From Uranotaenia lowii (lineage: Eukaryota > Arthropoda > Insecta > Diptera > Culicidae): DNA of 64,000 nucleotides. Shown here in pieces: positions 33,780 to 45,401 of the stretch. A program made the position numbers and the translations under genes. The notes beneath the pieces are model-generated. The model did not search any database and was not told where the DNA came from. It saw only the letters and a program-made list of their open reading frames with translations. Positions within the stretch are counted from its first letter, which is position 1. Each line of letters begins with the position of its first letter. The stretch covers positions 319,753,641 through 319,817,640 of the forward strand of contig NC_073692.1 in assembly GCF_029784155.1 (NCBI RefSeq). The letters run 5' to 3'.

Positions 33780-35500
33780 TTTCAATCCGCTTGATTTCCA
33801 ATTTGATATGTAACTTTGGCGATCATCTCAACTCGCCTTTAAATTTCAAGCTGTTCTTCCCATTCGCTTGGAATTCTTATCAGTAACTAAGGCTGTCGTC
33901 TCAAGTTGCCTTTCTATCTCACAACTCGCTCGTTTTTCTGTCAGTTACTCAGGCTGTCCTCTCAAATCGCCTTTCGATTTCAAGCTGTCCTCTCACTAGC
34001 TTGTTTTTTCACCAATTACTCAGGCTGTTCTCTCAATTGCCTTTCAATTTCACGCTGTCCTCTCAACTCACTTCTTGTCTCATTAATTACTCAAGCTGTC
34101 CTCTCAACTCGCCTTTCGATTTCATGCTGTCCTCTCAACTCGCCTTTCGATTTCATGCTGTCCTCTCAACTCGCTTGTTGTCTCATGAATTATCCAGGCT
34201 ATCGTCTCAACTAGCCTTTCAATTCCAAGTTGTCCTCTCGAGTCTCTTATTTTTCATCAATTACTCAGGATGTCCTCTCAACTCGCCTTTCAATTTTATG
34301 CTGTCCTCTCGACTCACTTGTCTCATTTATTACTATGGCTGTCCTCTCAACTTGCCTTACAATTTCAAGCTTTCCTCTCAACTCGCTTGTTTTTTCATCA
34401 ATTACTCAGGCTGTTCTCTCAACTCGCCTTTCAATTTCAAGCTGTCCTAACGACTCACTTCTTGTCTCATTAATTACTCAGGCTGTCCATTCAACTCACC
34501 TTTTGATTTCATGCTGTCCTCTCCACTCGCTTGTTTTTTCACCAATTACTCAGGCTGCCCTCTAAACTCGCCTTTCAATTTAAAGCTGTCCCCTCAACTA
34601 GCCTTTCGATTTCAAGCTGTCATTTCAACTCGCTTGTTGTCTCATGAATTACTCAAGCTATCCTCTCAACTCGCCTTCGATTGAAAGCTGTCTTCTCAAC
34701 TCACTGGTTTTTTCACCAACTACTCGGGTTATCCTCTCAACTCGCCTTTCGATTTCATGCTGTCCTCTCAACTCGCTCATTAATTACACAGGCTGTCCTC
34801 TCAACTCACTTGTATTTTCACCAATTACTCAGGCTGTTCTCTCAACTCGCCTTCCAATCTCAAGCTGTCCACTCGACTCACTTCTAGTCTCATTAATTAC
34901 TCAAGCTGTCCTCTCAACTTGCCTTATGATTTCAAGCTGTCCTCTCAACTCACTTGTTTTTTCACCAATTACTCAGGCTGTTCTCTCAACTCTCCTTTCG
35001 ATTTCAAGCTGTCCTCTTAACTCGTTTTTTGTCTCAGGCTGTCCTCTCAACTCGCCTTACAATTTCAAGCTGTCCTCTCAACTCGCTTTTTTTTCACCAA
35101 TTACTCAGGCTGTTCTCTCAACTCGCCCTTCGATTTCAAGCTGTCCACTTAGCTCGCTTGTTTTTTCATCAATTACTCAGGCTGTCCTCTCAACTCGCCT
35201 TTCCATTTCAACCTTTCTTCTCGACTCATTTGATATCTAATCAATAACTCAGGCTGTCCACTCAATTTGCCTTTCGATTCCAAGCTGTCCTCTCGACTCG
35301 CTTGATTTCTCATCAATAGCTCAGGCTATCCTCTCAACTCGATTTTAATTTTTTTGCTGGCCTCTCAACTCACTTAATTGTTTGCAAAACGTTTTCAGGC
35401 TGTCCTCTCAACTCGCCTTCCAATTTAAAGCTGTCCTCTCAACTCGCTTGAAATTGTGAACATGATCAAGCTGTCCTAAAGGCTCGCTTGATATTCCATT
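33780..35500. repeat. Minisatellite, ~72-bp unit made of two ~36-bp half-units
   Basis: Dozens of repeats of GCTGTCCTCTCAACTCGC. Two half-units alternate: one continues CTTTCGATTTCA, the other TTGTTTTTTCACCAATTACTC, giving a period of about 70-75 bp. A block at 34100-34190 keeps only the short half-unit. Copies at both edges are more diverged. Because the unit lacks stops in some frames, four long overlapping frames appear (up to 198 codons, rich in CPLNS and SSQLAF). These are a by-product of the repeat and not genes. Confidence 0.9.
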
Positions 35501-36102
35501 TTTATTCTTCTTTCGGCATTATTTGATAAGCCGCTCATTTCCAAAAAAAAGCTTGTTATTTATCACATATGGCACATAATTTTCATTTCTTTTTCACTTC
35601 AGTTCAACTTGTTTCCAAAAATCATCACCCTAAATTACGTTTTCTACTTCAACTATTTTTCGCTTATTGAGTATTTGAATTAGGACCGTAGGAAGAACCG
35701 GCCCATGACTATGGGGTTTGAGGCGGCAAAAAGTCAAATTCTGAAATTTATATGATGAGGAAAAAAATTTAAATCACATATATTTCTATGGAAAACATTT
35801 TTTCTTAAATTTAAAGTACACCATATGAAGCTTATAGAAAAACCTATCATTTGAACCATTCAAAATTTTTACACACTAAATTGAAAAGTAAGTAATTTTT
35901 TTTTTCAAAAATCAAAATCTTTTAAGCCTTGCCAAAAAAAATCCCCACATTTCCCGATACTCTTTTCACTATCAAGATCTAGTTTAAGGTCCTAAAAACA
36001 CAATGAAAGAGATTCCAGGCACCTTTAAGCACCGTTTTTTGTGTTATAGTCAAATTAAGCTGAAAATATCATGCAAATGGGTAATTTTAACCTATTAATG
36101 AG
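35501..36102. other. AT-rich DNA, nothing recognised
   Basis: No feature supported. CCGGCCCATGACTATGGGG near 35698 is the only GC-rich spot and has no partner. Confidence 0.35.
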
Positions 36103-36104
36103 TA

Positions 36105-37015
36105 TGGGAGAGTGGGGAATCATGGGCCACTTTTTTTCGTTGTTCCATAACTTCTTTATTATAAAAGATAAAATAAAAATAAAAATGGTATGGTTTTCTA
36201 CATTTTCAAGGTATCATAAGGTATTTTTTTAAATTTTTAATAAGTTATTTTCCCCAAATTATGACTGTTTGAAAAAAAGCAATATTTTTTGGATTTTGAA
36301 AAATGGTGGGGAATCGTGGGCCACCAAATCCAAATTGACCAAATAACATGCAAAGTTTATGAGTTGACCCAAAACTGCAATTTCCTAATTCATTTCGATA
36401 TTTTAAGGCAATTTCAGTTGATGAAATAAAAAAGAGAGCAATGTATGATCGCATAGATTCCAAAACCTGGCTCGCGAACGTTTTGACAAAATTTCTTATA
36501 TAGGATGGACATAATATTTGTCATAGCTCTTTATTTGGCATAAGAAAACTTTACAGATAGGTAAAACGTATTGTAAGTTCTGAATGTGTATAAAAACATA
36601 AAAATATAGGTGGTTTAAGATGAGTGGCCCACGATTCCCCACAAGCTATGATTTGCAAATTGATTGCGTTTGTGTGACTTATTGATGTTTCATCAAAAAT
36701 TCCTTTTCCACGTGAAAGATCATGACAAAACTAAGATCATTAGCGTATGAGCATATTTTTGTTATGCACTTTAGGTTCCCCATCGATGAAATTAGCGGGT
36801 GTTTTTTTAATTATGTAAGTAAATTTTTCTAACTTTTTTTAGCTTGATAAATAAAAGCAACATATGATGCGTATTTCATTCAACAACATATAGGAATATA
36901 TACTCACGCAAAGCGACGACGATGACAGTTGGTTTGAGATTTTTATCTCAACACACATCTGAGATATGAAAAGTGGCCCACGTTTCCCCATGGCCCACGA
37001 TACCCCACTCTCCCC
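36105..37015. mobile_element. TIR element, family B copy 2
   Basis: Left end GGGAGAGTGGGGAATCATGG (one base in from TA at 36103-36104). Right end in reverse complement GGGGAGAGTGGGGTATCG, then TA at 37016-37017. 911 bp, no coding capacity. It shares internal blocks with 17587-18465. Repeats of TGGCCCACG/CGTGGGCCA occur near both ends. Confidence 0.8.
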
Positions 37016-37017
37016 TA

Positions 37018-38314
37018 TAAATTCAACAAAGTTCATGTTGGTTTGCCAAAAAAATGTTCATGAAGACATGAAGACATGCATCATCATGAAGACATGCACT
37101 TGTAAAACGAATAGCTATTTTTATAAAAAGATACGAAGTTATGATATTCGACAAAGATGTTCAGCGGAAAATTTACTTTCAAAAATTTAAAAATTGGCAC
37201 ACAAACCATTAGCAGGCTCGGTTCCACAGAGGAAACAAAAATTATGTTGATTTTTCAGTACAAAATTTTCAATTTTCTCCTTCCAACCTAAAAGTTCAAA
37301 TTTACTCATTTAAACGTTACTCAAAAATTCTGCAAAAAAATCATGGATGAGTTTTGGACCAAAATGAAGCTTTTAAGACCCCAGGGTTTGAGAAATTCGA
37401 AAATTACCCCAAATCGACTCAGTCTATTGAACAATTCATTCTTAAAGAGTATAAAAAAATGTGTAGGTTCTGTATAATTATTGAGCTTTGAGTTATTTTA
37501 CTTTAATAGTAAGGCATTTATTTCAAATCCTAACATTCGATATTAAGTCCTAGAAAAGAATTATTTTTGTAAAGATTCAAACAATAAATAATGGATTTTC
37601 AAGGTTTTATTTTAAAAACAAACTTTTTGTATCTACTTATATGTATTACTAAATAAAAACGTAATTCTTGTACACCTCAAAATATTTAGAAATAGAAATA
37701 AGAGACTATGTTTGATGTTCAAATCAGATTGTTTTCTACTTTTGTAAACTCGATTCAAATTTAAAATTTTAGTTAGAAACTTTGTTTTTGAATAACTAAG
37801 CAGTTAACTAATTCAGTCTGAAAAACCTCAATCAGCTAAGACGGTTCATGTCTTTTATATACAATATGAATTTACACCTTTTTATTTGAAATTCAATTTG
37901 TAGATCTTAATGAAAATAGCGAATGATGAAACTGTTCCGGATTTATCAATCCTGGATCACCACCATGAAACTTTCTTAAGTTCCAGTTCTGCAAAAGAAT
38001 TAAACACTGAAATTTTGTAATAGTTGTTATTTTAATTTTAATTTTCACATTCCGAAATCATGAGTTTTGAGTATGAAAAATGCATCTAGCTGAGGTTTCA
38101 AACGGAAAACCAAGAAACGAATCATGTTTTTTCCCCCAATGATGATCAAAACTGGATTTCAGTAACAAAAAAAATGAAGAATGATTCCGAAATTTGATCA
38201 AAAACATCGAATGTTTATAACAAATTTGGATCCACAAAATCCAGAATTATTTTTTTACCTAAGCTTACCAGATATTTTCTCGCTTATATCTGGGCCGTGC
38301 TATTTCGTTTTTTT
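37018..38314. other. AT-rich DNA, nothing recognised
   Basis: No gene or element end seen. ATGAAGACATG is repeated three times near 37060-37100 (short local duplication). Confidence 0.4.
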
Positions 38315-38497
38315 TTGTTTCGATTATAGTCGTTTTAACATCTTTATGTCATTCGCGACTTATCTCAACGATGCAATTGGCGGACAGTCATTGACAAACT
38401 TATCCGGTAGAACTGTGATCGATGTTTACTCTTGTGCTCGGACTCTCGAACATCGGCTCAGGAAGCAACTGATTTGCCAACTGAGCTATATCACAAG
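38315..38497 (-). mobile_element. tRNA-derived SINE, full-length copy
   Basis: Minus strand: A box GATATAGCTCAGTTGGCAA, then GAGTCCGAGCACAAGAG at the place of the B box (mutated from GAGTTCGAGCCCAAGAG), then CATCGATCACAG, a GGATAAGTTTG block and the tail TAAAACGACTATAATCGAAAC followed by an A-rich stretch. It has the same order and length as 41829-42023. The B box has a damaged core. Confidence 0.85.
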
Positions 38498-38499
38498 CC

Positions 38500-39807
38500 C
38501 TTCATATTGCACGTCCGCGAAAATACGCTGTTAGATTTAACTGACTTTCATAAAATTCTTCTGTTAGTTATTTTGTGTCCATTTCAAAACATTCATTTTT
38601 TGAACACTTAAAAATATCGAAGATTATGCATTGTATTTCAAAAAACTTTATAAATTATATGCCAAATGTTTTGAGAGAGGACACCATATATTAACCATAA
38701 GCATTAGAAATTGACGAATTTTCTGCTAGTGTTCTGTTGAGTGAATTTTTCGAGCACTTAATAACTGACTTACAGCATTTTTCCCGAAGCATGTTTGTTC
38801 GAATTTTTTTTCTTAGACTTTGAATAACTTTGAAATAAATTATTGTAGCGGAATATTGTCTGAGAATCATATTTGAGTCACGTTACAAGCTTTCCAAAAC
38901 TTTAAATTTAGTAAAAATCGGTAGTGAAACAAGAGGGTTTTAGCGGAAAAAGTGTTAGAAGTCATTTGACCCTCGGCGATGTAAATACGTTTTTCGAAAT
39001 CTACCAACTTTAAAAAATTACTTTAATGAAAAAATACGTGCATTTTGAAAATAAAAATAGTCACGAAGAAAAATTTGCGGAAAAACAATTTTAGTAGGAG
39101 AGGGTTAGAGTCATTTGAACTTTTACCCCCTCCGGTACGTTTAATGTTAATAAAAAATAATCGACGGCTCATATGATTAAATATTGATAGTGTAGCTTAT
39201 GATATGATTTTTCACAGTAATTCGTATTTTCCAATTACTACAGCCTTCGCAGATTTTAGCTTTTTAAGTTCGAAATTCTTAAAGAATTTTTAAACAGCGG
39301 AAGAAAATGCTTTTATAAAGGCATTTTGATTTTTGGTTAATTTTTGTGCTGTATATTCTAATTAGTGACTTATTCATTGATAATACTAGAATACGAAATA
39401 TTTTAAATCATTATCTGAATTCTTAGTTTTCATTTCATTCTAAACTGCCGTCTAGCTAACGATATAAAGAATCGGTTAATGACACGACAGCACATTTATA
39501 AAATGAGACGCGGTACCACAATAGGGAGCCACATTGTAAGTTTCTTCTTAAGCTTGTACATATTTATGGCGGTTACGTGCAAAATGATTATGATTGATAT
39601 AAATTGATCCTTGCACAAAGTACACGTATACGCTATTATCGAATCGATATATTTGAATACTTTTTGAAAAGCTCTATCGGCAGAAAATACACAAATAAAA
39701 TCTGCAAATTTATTAAAAAGATTTAGTTCAAAATTTTAAATTTCACTTTAAGAAATACTTGTTGTTATTGTATACATGCTAATTTGGACGATAAATTACA
39801 TATAAGC
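38500..39807. other. AT-rich DNA, possible decayed repeat
   Basis: AAACAAGAGGGTTTTAG near 38930 and GAGAGGGTTAGAGTCATTTG near 39100 resemble the terminal block of dispersed repeat H, but no full copy can be drawn. Confidence 0.25.
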
Positions 39808-39809
39808 TA

Positions 39810-41308
39810 CACCGCCGGGGTAAGTGGGGACGATGACTATTAAAACAATATTGTGAATTATTTTATCAAATTTTCAATGCAGAATGTTAAACTTACTTGT
39901 AATCTATCCAATAACTGTGAAAAAGATACGATTCCGACAGTAACGAAACTAGCTGGCTTTTGACGAAAAACTCTACATTGAAACAATCCTTACATTCAAA
40001 TCAACCTGTTAGGAAAAGGAACGACGCCAGTACGTAGAAGAAAAAGTTGGTCAAAAGTATTTTTTAGTTTTGAAATCAATAAAAAAGTTTATTTTGTCTT
40101 ATAAAACGTTTTTAAAACCATTCCATATATTTTTTTACCGTTTTCGTAATTTTTTCATAATTTTCTATTAGAAATTTTCTAACATTTATATGACATGATA
40201 GATAAGCCAGGTTAGAAAAGTTGTAAAATTAAAAAAAAAATCGAGATTTTTTTTATTTGTTTTTGAAAGTTAAATAACATTTGATAATATTCGAAAAAGA
40301 ACATAAATTTTACTGAGCTTTAATCTAAAATAAACGAAGCCCTAGGCTACTTTTTTGTGGAAAAAATCTATCAATATTTTTAAACTTCGAACTTAAAAAT
40401 ATAAAAAATGCGCGAGTTTGCGCGAGTTTTTTCTTTTGCACATCATTATTATAAAACATTTTGCCAGAACTTGCTGGGAACATAAACAAAAACACTAATT
40501 TGTAAAACAAAAAATCAATAGAATAGTTTTCAAAGCACTGCGTACTGTCTCTATAGTCATCGAATTTTGTCTATTATACTTAAAATTATTAAATATCCCT
40601 CCATTGAAGTTTTTCATTACAAATTTTCATTTTTAGTCACTTAAGAAAGTTTTATTCATTGACATGACGTAGTCGCGCTGATTCAACGATTTGTAGAAAA
40701 ATTCTATCTCATAAAAATACTAAAGTTTCAACAGCTGCAACCGCTTATAAACAAATCAGAAAAAAACTGACCGGTACATGGTGCTAAATTTATTCAAGAA
40801 TCAAATAAACATTGACATAAAAGTAACCAATGAAATTTAAATTTTGAGTTTTGGCCAGGATTTTGGGTGAAATACTCCTGTGTGCGACGGTTAAAAATTG
40901 AGAAAATAGAGTTTATTTACAAAAATCTAAAATTTTGTCTCTAAACCCTACCGTGGGTAAGTGGGGACGGCTTTATACAAATTTGATGTTTACACATTTT
41001 TCAATTTTCTCTCCTTCATCCAATACAATTTAGTTTTATTTAGCATTCGGATCATGAAAAGTTGGGAAAAGTATCTGTTTGTTCTGGAATAAGTATATAT
41101 TTTCGATAAAATCGGATCTCGTGTACTGCAAACATAAATTACACACAATAAACATTGAAAAATGCCATATTAATAGAACCATGAACTTTTTTCAAAATTT
41201 TGGACAGTTCGAGCTATAAAGTAAAGTATTCAACCAAGAAAACACAAATTTGTTGAAAATTTTCTGAGAAATCTAAGGGAAAATCTACCGTCCCCACTTG
41301 CCCCGGTG
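39810..41308. mobile_element. TIR element, family D
   Basis: 1.5 kb. Left end CACCGCCGGGGTAAGTGGGG; right end in reverse complement CACCGGGGCAAGTGGGGACG. TA flanks both (39808-39809, 41309-41310). An internal copy of the end motif, CCGTGGGTAAGTGGGGACGG, lies at 40951. The rest is AT-rich with no transposase frame. Confidence 0.8.
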
Positions 41309-41487
41309 TACCTTATGTAGTTACAACAAACAATTAATTCAAAGCTGGAACGGCGAAGCTGTTACTGGCGTCTAACACAAAGTTTTTAGATGTTATAAAC
41401 AATTTAAGAGCCTTGCTCCAATCACATCTCCTAGTAATTTTAAATTCTGGTATGGCATGTGTCAAAATTGAGTCAAAATCCGAAATT

Positions 41488-41691
41488 TTAACAGAAGATA
41501 GTGCCACACGTTTGCAACTTTGTTGTTAGTTTGATTTTTCGTAACACTGGTAGCATTGGAGTTATGATTGAACAATAAGTGAAACCAATCTCGGTATGCA
41601 CAAAAAAATGCACTTCTTCAAAAGTGGGCCGTTTCGGGACGTTCGACAGGTCCATCTTGAAGGTGTTGGCCCGAGGCCGAACAGTGGCCAT
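41488..41691 (-). pseudogene. Fragment of a non-LTR ORF1 (Gag-type) N-terminus
   Basis: The first half of this 67-codon minus frame, MDLSNVPKRPTFEEVHFFVH and a few residues more, looks like the start of an ORF1 protein of insect non-LTR elements: a basic leader, then a PxRPTxxEVHxFV pattern recalled from mosquito elements. The second half degenerates into unrelated residues. No zinc knuckles follow. It is probably a short dead remnant. Identification is by memory of motif style. Confidence 0.4.
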
Positions 41692-41816
41692 AGTAAACGC
41701 AATGAAAAAAAATACTTAAAACTCTCCGAGGCGAATAAAAAAGAGGTTCGGGTTTAGCACAAGCTTGAACCTTTTTATAAAAAAAATAAAAGTTTTGAAA
41801 TTCATTGATAAAATCT

Positions 41817-41828
41817 ATCTACTCTTAT
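41817..41828. repeat. Target duplication of SINE, left copy
   Basis: ATCTACTCTTAT, repeated exactly at 42024-42035. Confidence 0.85.
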
Positions 41829-42023
41829 ATTTTTGGGATTGTGATATAGCTCAGTTGGCAAGTCTGTTGTCTCCTGAGCCGATGTCCGCGAGTTCGAGCC
41901 CAAGAGTAAACATCGAACACAGTTGTACCGGATAAGTTTTTCAATAACGATCCGCCAACTGCAACGTTGATAAAGTCGCGAATGCCATAAAGATGGTAAA
42001 ACGACTATAATCGAAACAAAAAA
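41829..42023 (+). mobile_element. tRNA-derived SINE, full-length, with target duplication
   Basis: 195 bp between exact 12-bp duplications. A box GATATAGCTCAGTTGGCAAG; B box CGAGTTCGAGCCC, about 50 nt from the A-box start. The tRNA-unrelated part contains ACATCGAACACAGTTGTACC, GATCCGCCAACTGCAACG and AAACGACTATAATCGAAAC, ending in an A-run. SINEs of this kind are transcribed by Pol III and moved by LINE machinery. It is the best preserved of the three copies here, so this family was active relatively recently. Confidence 0.9.
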
Positions 42024-42035
42024 ATCTACTCTTAT

Positions 42036-42770
42036 TGGAAGCGCAATTATTTATGTTGAAAAACATTTGAACAAAAAGATGTTTTTCTTTACCGAAAACA
42101 TTTGAATAGTTAGGAAATATGCTATACTTTATACCTTTTCTTCTGATTAAATTGCTTGACAATTTCACTCCACTAAACGGTTACCTTAAGAAGTATTAGT
42201 AGCCGGTAACATATGTTTGGTTTTCAAAATCGAACGTATCCGGAGAAAATCAAACAACGAACAACGACGACGACGTACCGAAACACGTGTAAACATTCAA
42301 AATAGAAGCAACAAGACGGTGCCGCCGCCCGCGCCCGCCGGTTGATGGTATCATCGCGCTTAATACTATTTTAAATGCTGGGTAGGTTGACTAGAAGCCT
42401 CAATTGCGCCGACTCGAGCTGTACTCCCACACAACAAACATCTCAGTGCTAGAAGGTAGTTTTGGTGATAGTAATCACGACAACCTAGAACGAAGAACCA
42501 GGTTGATCCGATGATGATGTCTGGCTGAACACAGACGGAGGTTTCCATTGCTTTTTGGTGATATGTGCAATAAATATGTAGCTACTACAACAATACAGCG
42601 CGTAATGAAAACAAACTTTTCCTGCACCACCAACAATAGGGTAGATTGATCAGTAGATGGACAACAATAAACTATAATTTAATTTAAATTATAAATTCAT
42701 TGAAAGGAAAATTCTTAGCAATTTAAAAAAAGGAAGGTCTTCCAAAATAGTCTTGATTTGCAGTTACAAT
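42036..42770. other. GC-richer unique segment, then AT-rich DNA
   Basis: 42200-42600 is unique, with GACGACGACG, CACGTG at 42282 and a GCCGCCGCCCGCGCCCGCCG tract at 42321. It could be a 5' leader or regulatory region, but no open frame with gene-like features was found in it. Confidence 0.25.
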
Positions 42771-43250
42771 AAGGTTGCCAGAATTTTTTCCACTCCCATC
42801 CGGACCTAGCAATTCCGGGCATTTAAAAAAAAAAAACCTGGCTAAATCCGGGCATGGATTTCAGTTTTTCAAATCCGAAATCCGGGCAAAAACCGGGCAA
42901 AATTTAGGTGTTATTATACATAAAAGCAAAGAAAAAAATGCAAAAAAATGAAATTAATATTTTATTAATGTAATTGCAGACTTCCAAAAACTTTTTGGAA
43001 CACTTAAATATTTAAAGGTTTCTGATACCTGAACAACCGTTGAAAATTTGCATACCGTTAATCGATTTTGCTGAAACTTACTCAAAAACTTTGATTTTTT
43101 TTGGTTTCTTTGTGAAAATTGTGGAAAAATCCGGGCCATATCCGGACTTTTTTCACGATATCCGAGCAACCGGGTCGGACCGGACTTTCTCGAAATTTTG
43201 CATCAAATATCCGGGCAAACCCAGATAAAACCGGGCAATCTTGCAAGCAT
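42771..43250. mobile_element. Degenerate TIR element, family G copy 1 (CCGGGCAAA repeats)
   Basis: CCGGGCA and CGGGCAAA motifs recur about eight times, concentrated toward both ends and in both orientations. Ends read GGTTGCCAGAATTTTTTCC and, in reverse complement, CTTGCAAGATTGCCCGG. A related stretch is at 47458-47850. No coding capacity. Confidence 0.45.
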
Positions 43251-43372
43251 AAGTTACAAGCTATAGTACAATTTGTTTGAAAGACGACGCTGATGTTGTT
43301 AAACATTTTTTTCGGTCGAAGCACTTCTCGTTTGATAGCTATCTCAAACCGATTTTTCATTAAAATTGTGTA

Positions 43373-43380
43373 CCTGTGAA
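43373..43380. repeat. 8-bp target duplication, left copy, of hAT-like element
   Basis: CCTGTGAA, repeated at 46031-46038. Confidence 0.75.
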
Positions 43381-43417
43381 CAAGGCCGTGCGAACGGGGG
43401 GGTTTGAGGGGTTTAAC

Positions 43418-43435
43418 CCCCCCCCCCCCCCCCCC
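43418..43435. repeat. Poly(C) tract
   Basis: About 18 C in a row inside the hAT-like end. The length is likely to vary and may be affected by sequencing. Confidence 0.9.
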
Positions 43436-44086
43436 ATGAAGATTTTTTCCAAGTAAAATTTTCACCGTAATAACGGAAAATTACTTGATCTTAAATGTAT
43501 TTGAAAATAAGTGTCAACAAGTGAGTCAGAAATTTTTCTCGCCTCCGGCGGAATGTAGTCTTATGTCACCCTTGGCTTGAGACATTTCATTCTGAATTTT
43601 TGTGTACTTGACACAAAAGCCCTTAAATCTAAATTTTTTATAAGAAAAACAAAGTTTCAACCTTCTGTTCTTTCCAGACCTAATATTTCATTCAAATTTC
43701 ATATTTGAAACCTGCGATTAAAAATTTAAAAATTTATCATTAATTTTTTTACATAAAATCGTGTTTTATGAATCGATCATGACTTTTAAATTAATCTTTA
43801 AAAGTAGCAAATTCAAACTTAATTTTTCTGTGAAATGTTAACTAACTTTGTAATTGCTTTGTTCTTTCAATATTTACAACAAAACTTGAAACTCCTTATT
43901 TTTCATTTTTCAGCAGTTTTCATTGATTTTTCATTAAATTACACATTTCCCAATATTTCCTTGTCAGTATAATTGAACTTGAAGTTATTATTTTAAACTT
44001 CAAAAATGAACTATTAAAGCCGTTTATTTTGACAACTGGAGGTTTTTTTTATAAAAAGGTTTTTTCTCTGACTTCTATCACTGGCA

Positions 44087-44099
44087 CTTTTCAAATATT
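44087..44099. repeat. 13-bp target duplication, left copy, of ORF1-only retroelement
   Basis: CTTTTCAAATATT, repeated exactly at 45476-45488. Confidence 0.85.
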
Positions 44100-44129
44100 T
44101 TATTAATTTTTTTTTAATTCAAAAAATTC

Positions 44130-44135
44130 TTTATT
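44130..44135 (-). promoter_or_regulatory. Polyadenylation hexamer of the ORF1-only element
   Basis: AATAAA on the minus strand, about 15 nt before the A-rich tail. Confidence 0.6.
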
Positions 44136-44216
44136 AGGCATTTTTACTTTTACAAGTTTAATTTTGCCGGGGGTCAATTATACAAACTAAATATTCATGG
44201 ATTAGGAGACGGGAGG

Positions 44217-45401
44217 TCAGGATTTGGGAAGGGAAGTGGAGTGAGGATAGGTTTTCAAACGGCTTGCGCTCCGTGCACGGGTCGTTATTGTACAGTTGTC
44301 GCCAACTGCGTGTAGATTTGCATCTACTACTTTTTCTACCGGCACGGGAGGGGGAGGCTGCGAGGTAATTCTCTTCCTTGGGGGGGAATCAGAATCCTGC
44401 ACGGGAACTGGCATTTTAGTGACTGCAGTGAGGTGATCTCGTTTTGAAATTTGCTTCGTTGTTTGTTGCTGCTGTTGGTGGCTTTCGTGTTGGTCTGAAT
44501 CTTTCTGTTGCGGCGGCGCTTTCTGGACTAGATGATCTGTACGGTGGGTATTGTGTGCATGAATTTGTCGTTTTACGACATCGGCATAGCTGGTGTTGGG
44601 ATTGTTTTCTTGTACTTTTTGACGTGCTGCTGTTAGAGTAATTCTCTGATCGGTCTTCAATTTTAGAGCTGCTGATTCGAAAACCCATATCGGGCAGGAT
44701 CTATCAGTGGGGGAATGATTTTGTTTGCAGTTCTTGCAGTGTTTGATTTTGGTGGTACAATTTGTGCTGTCATGATTAGATGAGCATATATTACATGCTA
44801 TCTCATAATGGCATCTAACTTTTGGATGGCCGTAAGTGAAGCACTTCCGACACAACATCGGTTGAGGATAATACGGTCTTGTTCTTACTCTTAGTAACCC
44901 AAAATTAATAAACTCTGGTATGATAGTGCAGTTAATCGTTAACACCAGAGTTGGGGTGTTAACGACACCGGCAGCAGTTTTTTTTGTGATGCGACGAACG
45001 TTGGTTATTTTCTGGGGAGCAAGTTCTTCTTCTAGTTCTTTATCACTCATATCGTCAACTTCATTGCACAGAACAACAAACTTCCGCGAATTTAGTTCGG
45101 GATGGCGACCGATTTCAACTGGTGTACCATCTTTTAAAGCACTTAGAGTGAAAAGCTTTCTTCCTTGGTCCTTACTACGAATTTTGATCACGTACCACGA
45201 TTTCCGCTTTTCAAAATACCCTCCTTCCACCTTTCCTGCATATTCTTCGACCGATCTTCCAATAACAAAAGGGTTTTTTGGAAGTGTGTGGCCTGGTCTA
45301 GCACGCAAAAACATGTAGTAAAGTCTACCTTGCAGGTTTTCAGTGTCCATCCATTCGGGAATGGTCCGACCAGGATGGTCTCCTGGTGAAGGACTCATCA
45401 C
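44217..45401 (-). CDS. Gag-like ORF1 protein with three zinc knuckles
   Basis: 394 codons, intact. The N-terminal ~170 residues have an RRM-like/Gag fold pattern of charged and aliphatic blocks (WYVIKIRSKDQGRKLF, RKFVVLCNEVDDMSDKEL, NVRRITKKTAAG). Three Cys/His knuckles follow at about residues 183-233: CRKCFTYGHPKVRC (CX2CX4HX4C), CNICSSNHDSTNC (CX2CX3HX4C) and CKNCKQNHSPTDRSC (CX2CX3HX6C). The C-terminal ~120 residues are Gln/Lys/Pro-rich and probably disordered. ORF1 proteins of this type bind element RNA in ribonucleoprotein particles and act as nucleic-acid chaperones. It starts at the first Met, ~75 nt inside the retroelement. There are no frameshifts or stops, unlike every other LINE frame in the window. 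Partner RT must come from elsewhere. The clade (Jockey, Loa or I) is uncertain. Two + frames on the opposite strand are mirrors. Confidence 0.85.
   Translation of the reverse strand: MMSPSPGDHPGRTIPEWMDTENLQGRLYYMFLRARPGHTLPKNPFVIGRSVEEYAGKVEGGYFEKRKSWYVIKIRSKDQGRKLFTLSALKDGTPVEIGRHPELNSRKFVVLCNEVDDMSDKELEEELAPQKITNVRRITKKTAAGVVNTPTLVLTINCTIIPEFINFGLLRVRTRPYYPQPMLCRKCFTYGHPKVRCHYEIACNICSSNHDSTNCTTKIKHCKNCKQNHSPTDRSCPIWVFESAALKLKTDQRITLTAARQKVQENNPNTSYADVVKRQIHAHNTHRTDHLVQKAPPQQKDSDQHESHQQQQQTTKQISKRDHLTAVTKMPVPVQDSDSPPRKRITSQPPPPVPVEKVVDANLHAVGDNCTITTRARSASRLKTYPHSTSLPKS

Noticed and set aside
34001..35247. Long overlapping frames of 97-198 codons
   Set aside because: They are translations of a minisatellite in several frames at once, repeat-driven with no start or domain logic.
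43418..43435. Poly(C) run as a biological signal
   Set aside because: Homopolymer inside a hAT-like end; length is unreliable and other G-runs in the window (near 60804) behave alike.
44444..45389. + strand frames opposite the Gag-like ORF
   Set aside because: Antisense shadows of the 394-codon minus frame, which has clear zinc knuckles.
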